A DNA stretch of 52,151 bases from NCBI RefSeq assembly GCF_002153655.1, contig NZ_JOPJ01000012.1, positions 1 through 52,151 of the forward strand, given 5' to 3'. Below are positions 1-7,792 of this stretch, one piece after another. A model generated the notes under the pieces. The model saw only the letters and a list, made by a program, of their open reading frames with translations, was not told where the DNA came from and made no database searches. Source of the DNA: Acetobacter okinawensis. Lineage in GTDB: Bacteria; Pseudomonadota; Alphaproteobacteria; Acetobacterales; Acetobacteraceae. Numbering within the stretch: the first letter of the stretch is position 1; each line of letters starts with the position of its first letter. The translations under genes and the position numbers were made by a program.

Positions 1-25
1 ATTATTAATAAATATGCATTTTTAC

Positions 26-54
26 TTGACAAAATACCTAAAATTGTGCATACT
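26..54 (+). promoter_or_regulatory. Candidate sigma-70 promoter of a short transcript
   Basis: A perfect -35 box TTGACA (26-31) is followed after 17 nt by CATACT (49-54), four of six matches to the -10 consensus. Transcription would start near position 61. The next element downstream is an intrinsic terminator at 111-139, so the unit could be a small RNA or an attenuated leader of the gene at 266. The boxes are seen; function is inferred. Confidence 0.5.
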
Positions 55-60
55 AAACTT

Positions 61-139
61 ACACAAAAACAGTAGTTTGGATGGAGTAGTTCCCCATCTG
101 TGTTATGGAGGCCAGATTCTCACAAGTCTGGCTTTTTTT
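61..139 (+). ncRNA. Candidate small RNA or attenuated leader
   Basis: The segment lies between a good promoter (26-54) and a terminator hairpin with a T-run (111-139), giving a predicted transcript of about 78 nt. It can fold into two stem-loops: GGATGG (79-84) pairing with CCATCT (94-99), and GCCAGA (111-116) pairing with TCTGGC (127-132). No convincing reading frame fits between the promoter and terminator. Two hairpins, the second a terminator, is the layout of plasmid copy-control or trans-acting sRNAs. It could equally be an attenuator for the plasmid-type gene at 266. I do not recognise the family. Confidence 0.35.
111..139 (+). terminator. Intrinsic terminator
   Basis: Six-bp perfect stem GCCAGA / TCTGGC with a 10-nt loop, followed immediately by seven T residues (133-139). 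It is a standard rho-independent terminator shape on the plus strand. Confidence 0.65.
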
Positions 140-265
140 GTGTCCAGATTTCAGGGCATCCTTTGTTAAACTGGCTGTCGAGCCATTCCTTGCAACATCC
201 AGTCTTCCTTGCCTGTGTTCCTGTCATACTGGTTGGACAGGGCTGTTTAACAGGGAAGGAAACAT

Positions 266-586
266 ATGGAAGACACTACAAAAACATGGGGCATCAGGGG
301 GATTTCTGCTGATGTCAGGCAAGCTGTCATTACACAGAGCCAGAAGCAGGGCATGAAAGCCGGAGAGTGGCTGACACTGGCTATTCTGGAAAAAATCAGA
401 CAGGACAGAAATGCAGGCAAAGCCCTGGTGGCTTCCAATGGGAAACCTTCTGTCAGTGTAGAGGATGCCTCTGCTGTTCTGACTTTGCTGGAACGTCTTC
501 AAGGGATGGGAATTGAACCTCCTGACAGAATGAAGCGAAAAGCTGTCACTCTGGTCAGAAAGTGTATGGTAATAACGAAAGCGTGA
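266..586 (+). CDS. Small plasmid-type hypothetical protein (RHH-like N-terminus)
   Basis: This is a 106-aa basic, soluble protein of unknown function. The start is supported by a purine-rich Shine-Dalgarno (GGAAGGA) a few bases upstream. The N-terminal 40 residues (TWGIRGIS..VRQAV......GMKAGEWL) resemble the short ribbon-helix-helix-like segment of mobilisation-accessory and partition-type proteins on alphaproteobacterial plasmids. The C-terminal half is predicted helical and basic (MKRKAVTLVRK). It stands alone between the candidate sRNA and the promoter of the DUF4747/FRG operon. Its content supports a plasmid or integrated-element origin for the left end. The functional assignment is inference from motif appearance only. 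Confidence 0.5.
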   Translation: MEDTTKTWGIRGISADVRQAVITQSQKQGMKAGEWLTLAILEKIRQDRNAGKALVASNGKPSVSVEDASAVLTLLERLQGMGIEPPDRMKRKAVTLVRKCMVITKA

Positions 587-635
587 TATGAAGGGACATG
601 CCAGAAACATAGAATTTTAGTATATGCATCAGAAA

Positions 636-664
636 TTGAACATGTTATGATAATACAATATAAA
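636..664 (+). promoter_or_regulatory. Promoter of the DUF4747-like/FRG operon
   Basis: TTGAAC (636-641) and TATAAA (659-664) are separated by exactly 17 nt in AT-rich DNA, 38 nt before the start codon at 702. A Shine-Dalgarno-like TAGGGA follows at 688-693. It is the only good promoter seen just upstream of the two-gene operon. Confidence 0.6.
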
Positions 665-701
665 TTATGTGCGTATATAAATAATACTAGGGAAATCTTA
701 A

Positions 702-1553
702 ATGAAAAATAACGTTTTTAGCATTTATAGAATAAAGTTTATAAAGCCAAGGCAAGAATCTTTGCCTCTTGAAGTTGAAAAGTCTAACAATTTTTTTCTT
801 TTAGCGCTAGATGATTTAGTATCTGGGAGGTGTTTACAGGGTGAAAAGAAAATTTTTCGCTGGCATATTGGTAACCTCCTGCATTACGAACATCTTACAG
901 GTTATTTCGCCTTTGGTCGTACTACGCGAGGCAAGATAGAAAAGTTTGATGAAAAACAATCTGTTTTTCTGCAAGAAGAGCAAGATGAAAGTCCATATAC
1001 ACATTGTGTGTTTAATGCAGAGTTTGGACTTGTTGCTATAGCAAATAAGTATACTTTAGCAAAAGACACAAAAGAAATATCAAAAAAAATGGAAAAAGTT
1101 TTATCTCGTTCTTATTCTATTATAAGAAATAAAATAAAAATAGAAATACTTCCTATTCCTAATCCAGATTCCTTTGTTAAAGAAATACAGGAAGCACATA
1201 GGATATTTAGTCTAACAGCATCATTTGGACGTCCGAATCCATTTGATGCAGATGCTTATTTCCAACAGCCTTTGGCACGATTACTTGCTGAGGCTCATGG
1301 TCAGAAAGGACAGGCTACCATTGAAGGCGAATCTCTCCAAAGTGAAGTAGTTAGTGAAATTGCCAAAAGTTCAGCAGCTACAGGTAACACGGTAAGCGCA
1401 CGGATTCAGCGGCATCCGAAAGATGCAACGCGGAAAATATCTTTACATGATAATGCATTAAAGCGTGCATTCGGTAGAGACGTAGATCCAAAAACAATTA
1501 TAAAGAAAATAACAAGTATTTATATGAGGTTACGTCATGATGTTGTGTCATAA
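702..1553 (+). CDS. DUF4747-like protein, first gene of a putative defence pair
   Basis: A 283-aa soluble protein with no signal peptide or membrane segment. The overall plan resembles my memory of the DUF4747 family: an N-terminal domain with a 'GRF/GYFAFGR' segment near residues 66-74, a long helical middle, and a motif of the form 'hxhxRPNP' (residues about 175-178) opening the C-terminal third. The family is uncharacterised and scattered in bacterial genomic islands. The start has a Shine-Dalgarno TAGGGA and its own promoter at 636-664. The stop lies 17 nt inside the next gene, so the two are translationally coupled. Base composition is much more AT-rich than the chromosomal genes to the right, arguing for horizontal transfer. 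Family assignment is from memory and needs a profile search. Molecular function is unknown. Confidence 0.55.
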   Translation: MKNNVFSIYRIKFIKPRQESLPLEVEKSNNFFLLALDDLVSGRCLQGEKKIFRWHIGNLLHYEHLTGYFAFGRTTRGKIEKFDEKQSVFLQEEQDESPYTHCVFNAEFGLVAIANKYTLAKDTKEISKKMEKVLSRSYSIIRNKIKIEILPIPNPDSFVKEIQEAHRIFSLTASFGRPNPFDADAYFQQPLARLLAEAHGQKGQATIEGESLQSEVVSEIAKSSAATGNTVSARIQRHPKDATRKISLHDNALKRAFGRDVDPKTIIKKITSIYMRLRHDVVS

Positions 1554-2352
1554 TATTGACAATTTAAATGATTTAATCGTTCGGTTAGATTGTTTTGGAA
1601 ATGGTTATATTTATAGGGGTCAAGCAGATTCTGAATGGAAATTACAATCTGCTCTAGAAAGAGCTATTTCACTATCTTGGTCACACGAGAATGTTAAGAA
1701 GTTTGAAGATTTTTCATTAAACCAGTTTAAGTCAAAATTTAGTATATATGACAGAGAGAATACTAGACCTGCTTCAAAACTCTCTTGGTTATCCGCAATG
1801 CAACATTATGGTATTCCAACTAGATTGCTTGATTTCACTGCAAGTCCATATGTAGCTCTTTATTTTGCGTTGGAAAATTATAATCCATATCTAAAAAAAG
1901 ATATATCTGTTTTTGCAATTAATTACGATCAATTTCGTCAGAAATCATTTGAATATATAAAGAAAAATAACAATGATTTTAATTTTAGTATTGATAATCT
2001 TTTGGAAAATCAAGACCAAATATTTGATAAATTTGTTGATTTGAGATCCCATAATATTGTTTGGATAACTGAACCCGAAATTTTGAATGTTCGTTTAGAC
2101 CGCCAGGCTGGTTCGTTCTTGATGTCTGGAAACAGAGATTTGAGAATTGAGGATGCATTGAATCTAGAATTATATAAAAATTGTTCTTTTGAAAAATTAA
2201 TTATATCGCATTCTCTATACAGAGAAATATTTGCCTTACTAAGGAAAATGAATTTAAATAGTAAAAGTCTGTATGGAGACTTGGATGGTTTAGCTCGTTC
2301 TATAAGAATGGAAATGCAGGTTTATGCATATAGTTCTTCTATAAAAGAATAA
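1537..2352 (+). CDS. FRG-domain protein, second gene of a putative defence pair
   Basis: A 271-aa protein with the two hallmarks of the FRG domain: the N-terminal 'YIYRGQ' block (residues 24-29, the F/Y-R-G motif) and the block 'MQHYGIPTRLLDF' followed by 'SPYVALYFAL' (residues 88-112). FRG domains occur in phage-defence islands and beside nucleases, and an ADP-ribosyltransferase-like or RNA-directed toxin role has been suggested. No activity can be read from the sequence. A TGAGG Shine-Dalgarno sits 7 nt before the ATG at 1537, inside the preceding gene, giving a 17-bp overlap. Length is normal for a stand-alone FRG protein and the frame is intact. Composition is AT-rich, unlike the bulk of the window. 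Confidence 0.8.
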   Translation: MMLCHNIDNLNDLIVRLDCFGNGYIYRGQADSEWKLQSALERAISLSWSHENVKKFEDFSLNQFKSKFSIYDRENTRPASKLSWLSAMQHYGIPTRLLDFTASPYVALYFALENYNPYLKKDISVFAINYDQFRQKSFEYIKKNNNDFNFSIDNLLENQDQIFDKFVDLRSHNIVWITEPEILNVRLDRQAGSFLMSGNRDLRIEDALNLELYKNCSFEKLIISHSLYREIFALLRKMNLNSKSLYGDLDGLARSIRMEMQVYAYSSSIKE

Positions 2353-2395
2353 ATATTAATTTTAATCTAATATTTTTTTGGAATTTGTACATTTT

Positions 2396-2725
2396 TTAGA
2401 CTTTAATTAGAAAAAGATTTTTTGCATTCCAAAACTCCGGATATTTCACGCTCTCACAAACCTTCTTGATGTTCACAATATCCACATCATCGACATAGAC
2501 AGTGCTACAGACTGATTTGTCGGTGCTTTCATGCCCCAGAAAGTCATCAATCCAGGATTCACGTAATCCACCTTCTCCATGCTCATGAATGTTCCTGAGT
2601 TTGGTTGAAACATTATGCCGGAACGAATGGAACACTACGCTCTTGCCAATGCCCAGACGTGATTTGAACTTGCCGAAGTCTGTTGGAAAAGGAAAAAATC
2701 TCCTCGTCTTTCTGATCAAAGCCAA
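2396..2725 (-). pseudogene. C-terminal fragment of a tyrosine recombinase (phage-type integrase)
   Basis: The 109-residue frame carries only the catalytic end of a phage-type integrase. 'FHSFRHNVST' is the His-x-x-Arg box, 'FLGHES' the Gly-His box, and 'CSTVYVDD' contains the likely nucleophilic tyrosine. It ends in the usual '..KYPEF' tail. The N-terminal DNA-binding domain and the first catalytic arginine are absent, since a full enzyme is about 350-400 residues. The frame opens just after a gap that separates it from another remnant (2750-2932). It is therefore a remnant of the recombinase that probably moved this island, not a working enzyme. An alternative, a small regulator derived from an integrase, is less likely. 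Confidence 0.7.
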
Positions 2726-2749
2726 CCATTCCCTTATATTAATGTCCCA

Positions 2750-2911
2750 TTAAATAGTTTCCCGTCCCATTGGTTCATCATCCATGAGCAATTCATGCTT
2801 ATGCTTTTCAGGATCAAAACGAGCCAGAAGGTCATTAAGTGTCGAGGTCGTGGATTTGTAAGGAATCTCGTGTTCCTCAGTGTTCTTGGTCATTCTGTTA
2901 CCATACGTCAT
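2750..2911 (-). pseudogene. Truncated MazE-like antitoxin remnant
   Basis: The frame encodes 'STLNDLLARFDPEKHKHE' followed by a short acidic stretch and 'EPMGRET'. This matches the toxin-binding C-terminus of MazE/AbrB-type antitoxins (pattern: xLxxLLAxxxPExxHxE..., then PVGxE). The N-terminal swapped-hairpin DNA-binding domain is missing: upstream in frame there is a stop, and only a TTG (2932) or the ATG at 2911 could start it. No MazF-like toxin follows; a recombinase fragment does. I read it as the leftover of a toxin-antitoxin pair in the island. Confidence 0.45.
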
Positions 2912-2932
2912 AGCTCGCTTTTTTCGATACAA

Positions 2933-3538
2933 AATTACACATACGCAGGGTTATGCACCTACACACATTTTTTAAGTCTTAAAACTTTACCACTTAAAAG
3001 CACATGTGCTACATATGTGTCACACAGTGGCTAAGAAACAAGATTTTGTGATTTTTTGTTCATAAAAATCAATATGTTGTAGCATTTGGTAAAAAAGCTC
3101 CCGTACGGGATACCATTGTTTTTTGGCGTTACACCTCCAAAAAATATCATTTTTATAGTAGTGCACTGAATGTTGTTTACCTTCTTCCGAAGAGAAGGTC
3201 TTAACACTCTGGCATACTACGCGCTTATGTTCGGCGCATGCCACCAAGCGCAGGTGCATATTTGTGCCACATCTTATACGGCAATGATGGCGCATCCTTT
3301 TTTGAAACACGTAAATGCTGCCTGTTCCTGATAAACTCTGAACATATCAATAGTTATTCCGAACTACTCAGTAAAAAACAAAAGCTGTTCAGCAGGATAG
3401 CCCCGGCCACGAGCAATTCATCACAAACACGCGCAGCCACATACATCATAATCACGGCGCAACATAAGCCTTGCCTAACCTTGGCACACACCGCCCTGCT
3501 GTTTTCCACGCACGAGCGGTGTGCTGTCAGGTGTCGTA
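2933..3538. other. Gene-poor scar between island and chromosome
   Basis: About 600 bases without a gene I can support. A minus-strand frame at 3020-3310 (96 codons, cysteine- and lysine-rich, no recognisable motif) is open but has no good ribosome binding site and I do not trust it. A perfect 12-bp palindrome AGCACATGTGCT (2999-3010) is followed directly by ACATATGT (3011-3018). Composition shifts here from AT-rich (left) to the chromosomal level (right of about 3400), which marks the probable island edge. Confidence 0.5.
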
Positions 3539-4774
3539 TTATATTATGGGCTGGCGTTCTTCTGCTACGCCACTTTTTTTGAGCATGAACAGCGCCAGCA
3601 GATAAACCAGCAGCCCACCAATGGATAGCAAAGCACCGCCAATGCCCAGTGCGCCATAACCAAACTGTTGCCCCAGCAAAACACTGCCTAACGATGCCCC
3701 CAGCGCATTGGCAATATTGAATGCTGAATGGTTAAGGGAGGCCGCAAGGGTTTGCGCATCTCCTGCAAAATCCATCAACCGCGTTTGCAGGGCTGGCCCC
3801 AGAGCATTTACGCACGCCGGAATCAGGAACACATCAAGCATCAACCCCACGCTACTCTGTAAAACCCCGGCAAAAACCAGCATGGCCAAAGCACTCCCGG
3901 CCAGAGCAAAAATGGCAGCCAGATTGATATTACGGTCCACCAGCCATGCCCCGATATTGGCACCGGCCAGCATACCCACGCCCCAGACCACCATGTACAG
4001 CATGACCTGCCACTCGGGAACATGGGTTACATTTTGTAAAACACTTGTCAGATAAGTGTAGATTGCAAACATACCCCCAAACCCAATGGCGGCACTCAAC
4101 AATGTGAGCAACACCTGAGCATTGCACAATGCCGTAACCTCCCTGAGTGGGGAGTTGGTGCGGTTTGGTGTGTCAGCCGGGATAAAGCGCCAAACACCCG
4201 CAAAGGTTAAAAACCCGAACAGCGCAATAATCAGATAGGCCACACGCCAGCCAAAATGATTGGCCGCAAAAGTGGAAAATGGTGCGCCCACCAAAGTAGA
4301 GATGGCAATACCCGATAAAACCCGCCCCACAGCCCACCCTCTGCGGGTCCGCTCCACCATGGATGCTGCGACCAGCGCCGATACGCCAAAAATGGCACCA
4401 TGCGGCAACCCGGTCATAAAACGCGCCACTTCCACCAATCCGGGCGTAGGCATGGCAACACTGAGCAAATTGCCAAGTCCAAACACGAGCAGCAGCACAA
4501 GCAGCAGTTCCCGGCGTGACAGGCGTGCTCCCAGAATGGTAATCAGGGGAGCTCCCACCACGACCCCTAGCGCGTAAGCCGTAATGGCATGCCCCGCATC
4601 TGCCGTGGACAGGTGAAGCGATGCAGCAAATTCCGGCAGCATGCCCATAATGGCAAACTCACCTGTACCAACAACAAAAGCGCCAAATGTCAGCACAAGC
4701 AATGCAGCCCCCCTGCCTGCGGGTGAGGCCATGGGAGCCGGGCCAGCCGGTGAGGGTAAGGTCTGTGTTGTCAT
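3539..4774 (-). CDS. MFS transporter, DHA1 drug/sugar efflux type
   Basis: A 411-aa inner-membrane protein with about 12 hydrophobic segments. The start region 'TFGAFVVGTGEFAIMGMLPE' is the typical TM1 of the AraJ/YdhP-like DHA1 branch. 'GARLSRRELLL' after TM2 is the loop 2-3 MFS signature, and 'HGAIFGVSALVAA' the TM4-5 signature. The family exports sugars, arabinose polymers or drugs by proton antiport; the substrate here is unknown. The start codon lies 29 nt after the stop of the GlcG/HbpS-like gene on the same strand, so they form an operon, with an IclR regulator gene further upstream. Length is normal for the family. Confidence 0.85.
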   Translation of the reverse strand: MTTQTLPSPAGPAPMASPAGRGAALLVLTFGAFVVGTGEFAIMGMLPEFAASLHLSTADAGHAITAYALGVVVGAPLITILGARLSRRELLLVLLLVFGLGNLLSVAMPTPGLVEVARFMTGLPHGAIFGVSALVAASMVERTRRGWAVGRVLSGIAISTLVGAPFSTFAANHFGWRVAYLIIALFGFLTFAGVWRFIPADTPNRTNSPLREVTALCNAQVLLTLLSAAIGFGGMFAIYTYLTSVLQNVTHVPEWQVMLYMVVWGVGMLAGANIGAWLVDRNINLAAIFALAGSALAMLVFAGVLQSSVGLMLDVFLIPACVNALGPALQTRLMDFAGDAQTLAASLNHSAFNIANALGASLGSVLLGQQFGYGALGIGGALLSIGGLLVYLLALFMLKKSGVAEERQPII

Positions 4775-4803
4775 GAAGTGTTTTCTCTACCCAAAAAATC
4801 CTG

Positions 4804-5202
4804 TCAGGCCAAAAGGGTGGCGGCACCAACACGGGCTATAGCAATGTCATCCTCCGTGCTGGCACCAGACACGCCAATCGCTCCTAGCAGCGTGCCATCT
4901 GCCGCCCTGAGCACCAGACCACCACCAAAGCTGGTCATCCCGCCATTGGTGTTTTCCAGCGTGTAAGCCCCACCATCGGGGTGACCAATTTTGGCAAAAT
5001 CAGCACTATCCATCTGGAACAGTGCTGCCGTACGGGCTTTTTTGTTGGCAACATCAATTGCCCCCAGAATGGTACCCTCCATACGCAGAAAGGCAACAGG
5101 CCAAGCGGCAGCATCAAGAATTGAAATACAGACCTTAACACCAAGTCGCTGCGCCTCGGCATGGGCAGCGTTTAGAATGGTCGTGACAGCGGTATCTTGC
5201 AT
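4804..5202 (-). CDS. GlcG/HbpS-family heme-binding-like protein
   Basis: A 132-aa protein of the GlcG/HbpS (PduO C-terminal-like) fold. Visible hallmarks are 'ISILDAAAWPVAFLRMEG' near residues 26-43, 'ANKKARTAA' after it, and the glycine-rich 'GGLVLRAADGTLLGAIGVSG' core near 93-112, close to the usual length of about 135-140. Family members bind heme or cobalamin-like cofactors or act as accessory proteins in glycolate metabolism. There is no signal peptide, so it is cytoplasmic. It is first in a probable operon with the MFS transporter and lies 88 nt downstream of an IclR regulator on the same strand. The specific ligand cannot be predicted. Confidence 0.8.
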   Translation of the reverse strand: MQDTAVTTILNAAHAEAQRLGVKVCISILDAAAWPVAFLRMEGTILGAIDVANKKARTAALFQMDSADFAKIGHPDGGAYTLENTNGGMTSFGGGLVLRAADGTLLGAIGVSGASTEDDIAIARVGAATLLA

Positions 5203-5290
5203 GGTGTGAACATCCCTATGTGCGTAAAGGCCCGTAGTTAATCACACAGGCAGGGAAAGGAACGCTCAAAATAGCGTAAAACTCATTTGT

Positions 5291-6022
5291 TCAATATTGC
5301 TGAATATTTTGCGGCTCCACAGCGCGCATCATCATCCATGCCAGCCGGATCAGGCGGTGACGTGGAAAGCTGTCTGGCGGGCCTGTAAGGCACAGGCTCG
5401 CCCGGACCTCTCCATTGTCACGCCATGGAATGGCAACGCCATTCAAACCCGGCCTGTATGCCTCCAGATCCAGCGCATATCCTTTGATGCGGACATCTTC
5501 TATTCTGCCCAGCACATCATCATCCAGCGCATTGGCGCGCGTTGCCAGTACCCGCTTGCCCAAGCCCGGCACACAGGCCAGAAAAACCCAGCCAACAGCA
5601 GACCCTTCCAGATTTTCGCGCTGCGGCATGGCGGGCAGCCCCGCACAAAACCCATTGGGGTCTACAATATCCAGATAGGTTGCCTGATCCCCGCTGGGCA
5701 CGGCCAGCCACGCCGTGGCACCACTTTTGCGCGCCACACTCTCCAGCACCGGGCGCAGGCGAGTGCGTAACATGTTATCATCCCCCGCAATCCGCGCGAG
5801 ATTGAGGATGCGCCCTCCCAAATGGTAACGCACATCCCCCGCGCGGCGCTGCACGTAGCCCAGATGGTCCAGAGTTTGCAAAATATTGTGCACTGTTGTT
5901 TTGCCAATACCAGAAATACTGGCAATCTGCTGCAAGCGCGCGCCCCCACCCTGCTGGGCAATAATTTCCAAAATAGCGGCAGAACGCTCTATGGACTGAA
6001 TAAGCTTGGGTGTTTTACGCAT
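5291..6022 (-). CDS. IclR-family transcriptional regulator
   Basis: A 243-aa regulator with an N-terminal winged helix ('SIERSAAILEIIAQ', then 'QIASISGIGKTTVHNILQTL' as the recognition region, residues about 10-55). The C-terminal effector-binding domain carries 'GSAVGWVFLACVPG' and 'GVAIPWRDNGEVRASLCLTGP'. Usual IclR length is about 250. IclR proteins control catabolic or efflux genes in response to small aromatic or organic acids. The downstream GlcG-like and MFS genes on the same strand are its likely targets, by neighbourhood only. The ATG at 6022 is used because the helix starts right after it. Confidence 0.88.
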   Translation of the reverse strand: MRKTPKLIQSIERSAAILEIIAQQGGGARLQQIASISGIGKTTVHNILQTLDHLGYVQRRAGDVRYHLGGRILNLARIAGDDNMLRTRLRPVLESVARKSGATAWLAVPSGDQATYLDIVDPNGFCAGLPAMPQRENLEGSAVGWVFLACVPGLGKRVLATRANALDDDVLGRIEDVRIKGYALDLEAYRPGLNGVAIPWRDNGEVRASLCLTGPPDSFPRHRLIRLAWMMMRAVEPQNIQQY

Positions 6023-6073
6023 CGCCTCTCAATCCATCATGGCTGAACCTTTAAGCCACAGCCCCCCTACGCG

Positions 6074-6718
6074 TCAGGCAGGAAGACCACTCAGGACCAG
6101 CCTGAACGCAAAATAGAGGAAAACCACACCCGTCAGCATATCCAGCGCACGCACCACTTTGGGGCTGGACAGAACACGACCGAGCGAAAATGCCAGACAG
6201 GCCAGCACCGCGTACCACACCACAGCCATAACCACCTGCACCCCGGCAAGCAGCAGGGAGTAGCTGACCCGCTCAACGCCTGCGGGAATGAACTGCGCAA
6301 AGGCCGTCAGGTCAAAGACACCCACCAGCGGGTTCAGGCATGTTGTCAACAGACCACGCTGGTACCCCGTACCCATGCCCGCAACCCGGCGGGCCTGCAC
6401 ATCTGCCTGAGCCTGATCGTTGGCCCCGGTAGAGGGTCTAAGCAGTCGGATACCTAAAAAAGCCAGATAAATGGCCCCCGCCCATTGCAACGTCAGATAC
6501 AGCGTGGGGGAGGCCGCAACCAGCGCACTGACCCCAAACGCAGTGCCTACGCCCCAAAGAGCAAGCCCGGTGCCCGTACCCAGTGCCGCCCCCAGAGCCG
6601 CTGAACGCCCGACATTCATACCCAGACGGATAACAAGCGCCGTTTCGGTCCCCGGTGTGAGCACCAGAACACCCCACGCGGCAGCAAAGGTCAGTATGGG
6701 TAACAACATATCCGGCAT
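6074..6718 (-). CDS. LysE/RhtB-family amino-acid exporter
   Basis: A 214-aa membrane protein with about six transmembrane segments and the LysE signature 'LVLTPGTETALVIRLG' (TM1 and loop). 'GRSAALGAALGTGTG' follows, and 'CLNPLVGVFDLTAFAQFIP' is the conserved NP region between the two halves. The family exports amino acids or homoserine lactone-like metabolites. I chose the ATG at 6718 (M-P-D-M-L-L) rather than a far upstream in-frame ATG, because family proteins start directly with TM1. A GCAGGA-like Shine-Dalgarno precedes it. It lies 203 nt downstream of the methyltransferase gene. A second, divergent LysE paralogue lies at 11073. Confidence 0.85.
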   Translation of the reverse strand: MPDMLLPILTFAAAWGVLVLTPGTETALVIRLGMNVGRSAALGAALGTGTGLALWGVGTAFGVSALVAASPTLYLTLQWAGAIYLAFLGIRLLRPSTGANDQAQADVQARRVAGMGTGYQRGLLTTCLNPLVGVFDLTAFAQFIPAGVERVSYSLLLAGVQVVMAVVWYAVLACLAFSLGRVLSSPKVVRALDMLTGVVFLYFAFRLVLSGLPA

Positions 6719-6921
6719 GCTTTGATCCTGCTCTGCAATATCGGGCAATACACTCCACAATGCACGCCAACACAACCTGCATGAGAACACGATTGTGCCA
6801 AAAAAGAACAGGAAACACAAAAAAACACAGGCACCAAGCACCCGCCAAACCCGAAGCAGGCAGACCGGGACGTTGGTAAAAGAGTAGCAATACTCCGAAG
6901 CAATATCAGCGTGCCTGCGGA

Positions 6922-7707
6922 TCAACCGGCTTTTTGGGGTATGCTTTTGCTCCATACCACAATTGAAATTGGGAAATAGAAGCAGATCCCGTCCGCACTC
7001 TCCCACGCCCCCATACCCAGACGATCCTCACCGCTGGCAATATCCTCTGCAAACAGCGTCTGCAGAGCACGCCAGTCCTCCGGTGCCACCTGATCGTGCA
7101 AACGGGATTCAAGGCGATACTGGTGCATCATAACCGGGGACAACCCTGCTTCAGCGCCTAATGACAGCAGTTGGTCCAGTGTTAGAGCGCTGGTATGCGA
7201 CGGGTCCCGGAGTGTTTCCGCCCGGTCATAGTTTTTTTGGCATTCCGGGGCTGGAGTGGCGTCAATAACAATAATCCGGCCACCGGGACGACAGACACGC
7301 ACCATTTCCGCCAGAACTTTCTGGGGCTCCAGCATGTGGTGCAAACTGTAACGTGTGACCACCCGGTCAAAACTTTCGGCCTGAAACGGTAAATGCAGTG
7401 CAGAGCCAATATGATATGCAACAGTCACACCCATATTATTCGCACGCTGGCGGGCCTGCTCAATCATGGCGGGTGTCAGGTCAAGGGCTGTAACCTGCGC
7501 TCCGGCGCGCGCCAGTTCACAGGCCACAATCCCGGGGCCGCAGGCAACATCCAGCACAGGCATGTCGGAGCACACGGCACAGGCGGCGAGCGTCTGCGCC
7601 ATACTGTCCGCCTCTGCGTGAATAGCCAGCTCAGCAAACGGTTTTGCCCAACGCGTGAACTGCGCAACAATCCGGGCATCGTGAGATGTACGAGAAGCAG
7701 ACATCAT
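6922..7707 (-). CDS. Class I SAM-dependent methyltransferase
   Basis: A 261-aa enzyme of the UbiE/Methyltransf_11 type. Motif I 'VLDVACGPG' (residues 51-59) binds SAM. The acidic loop 'VTALDLTPAM' ends strand 2, and 'SFDRVVTRYSLHHM' with 'VCRPGGRIIVID' are motifs II and III. The substrate is unknown; the fold is used for small molecules and quinones. The start at 7707 has a strong AAGGAAAGGA Shine-Dalgarno, and longer in-frame extensions upstream would run into the divergent AraC gene. It is divergently transcribed from that gene with an 85-nt shared promoter region, suggesting AraC control. Confidence 0.85.
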   Translation of the reverse strand: MMSASRTSHDARIVAQFTRWAKPFAELAIHAEADSMAQTLAACAVCSDMPVLDVACGPGIVACELARAGAQVTALDLTPAMIEQARQRANNMGVTVAYHIGSALHLPFQAESFDRVVTRYSLHHMLEPQKVLAEMVRVCRPGGRIIVIDATPAPECQKNYDRAETLRDPSHTSALTLDQLLSLGAEAGLSPVMMHQYRLESRLHDQVAPEDWRALQTLFAEDIASGEDRLGMGAWESADGICFYFPISIVVWSKSIPQKAG

Positions 7708-7792
7708 GATTCCTTTCCTTATTGGTTCAGGGTAAGGTATGGGCAATTGGCCGTCTAACGCTATCCGGCCATAAATAACCGGATATCGGCCA

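Noticed and set aside
3020..3310. 96-codon minus-strand frame in the scar region
   Set aside because: No ribosome binding site, no motif, and an odd cysteine- and lysine-rich composition; kept only as a note in the gap entry.
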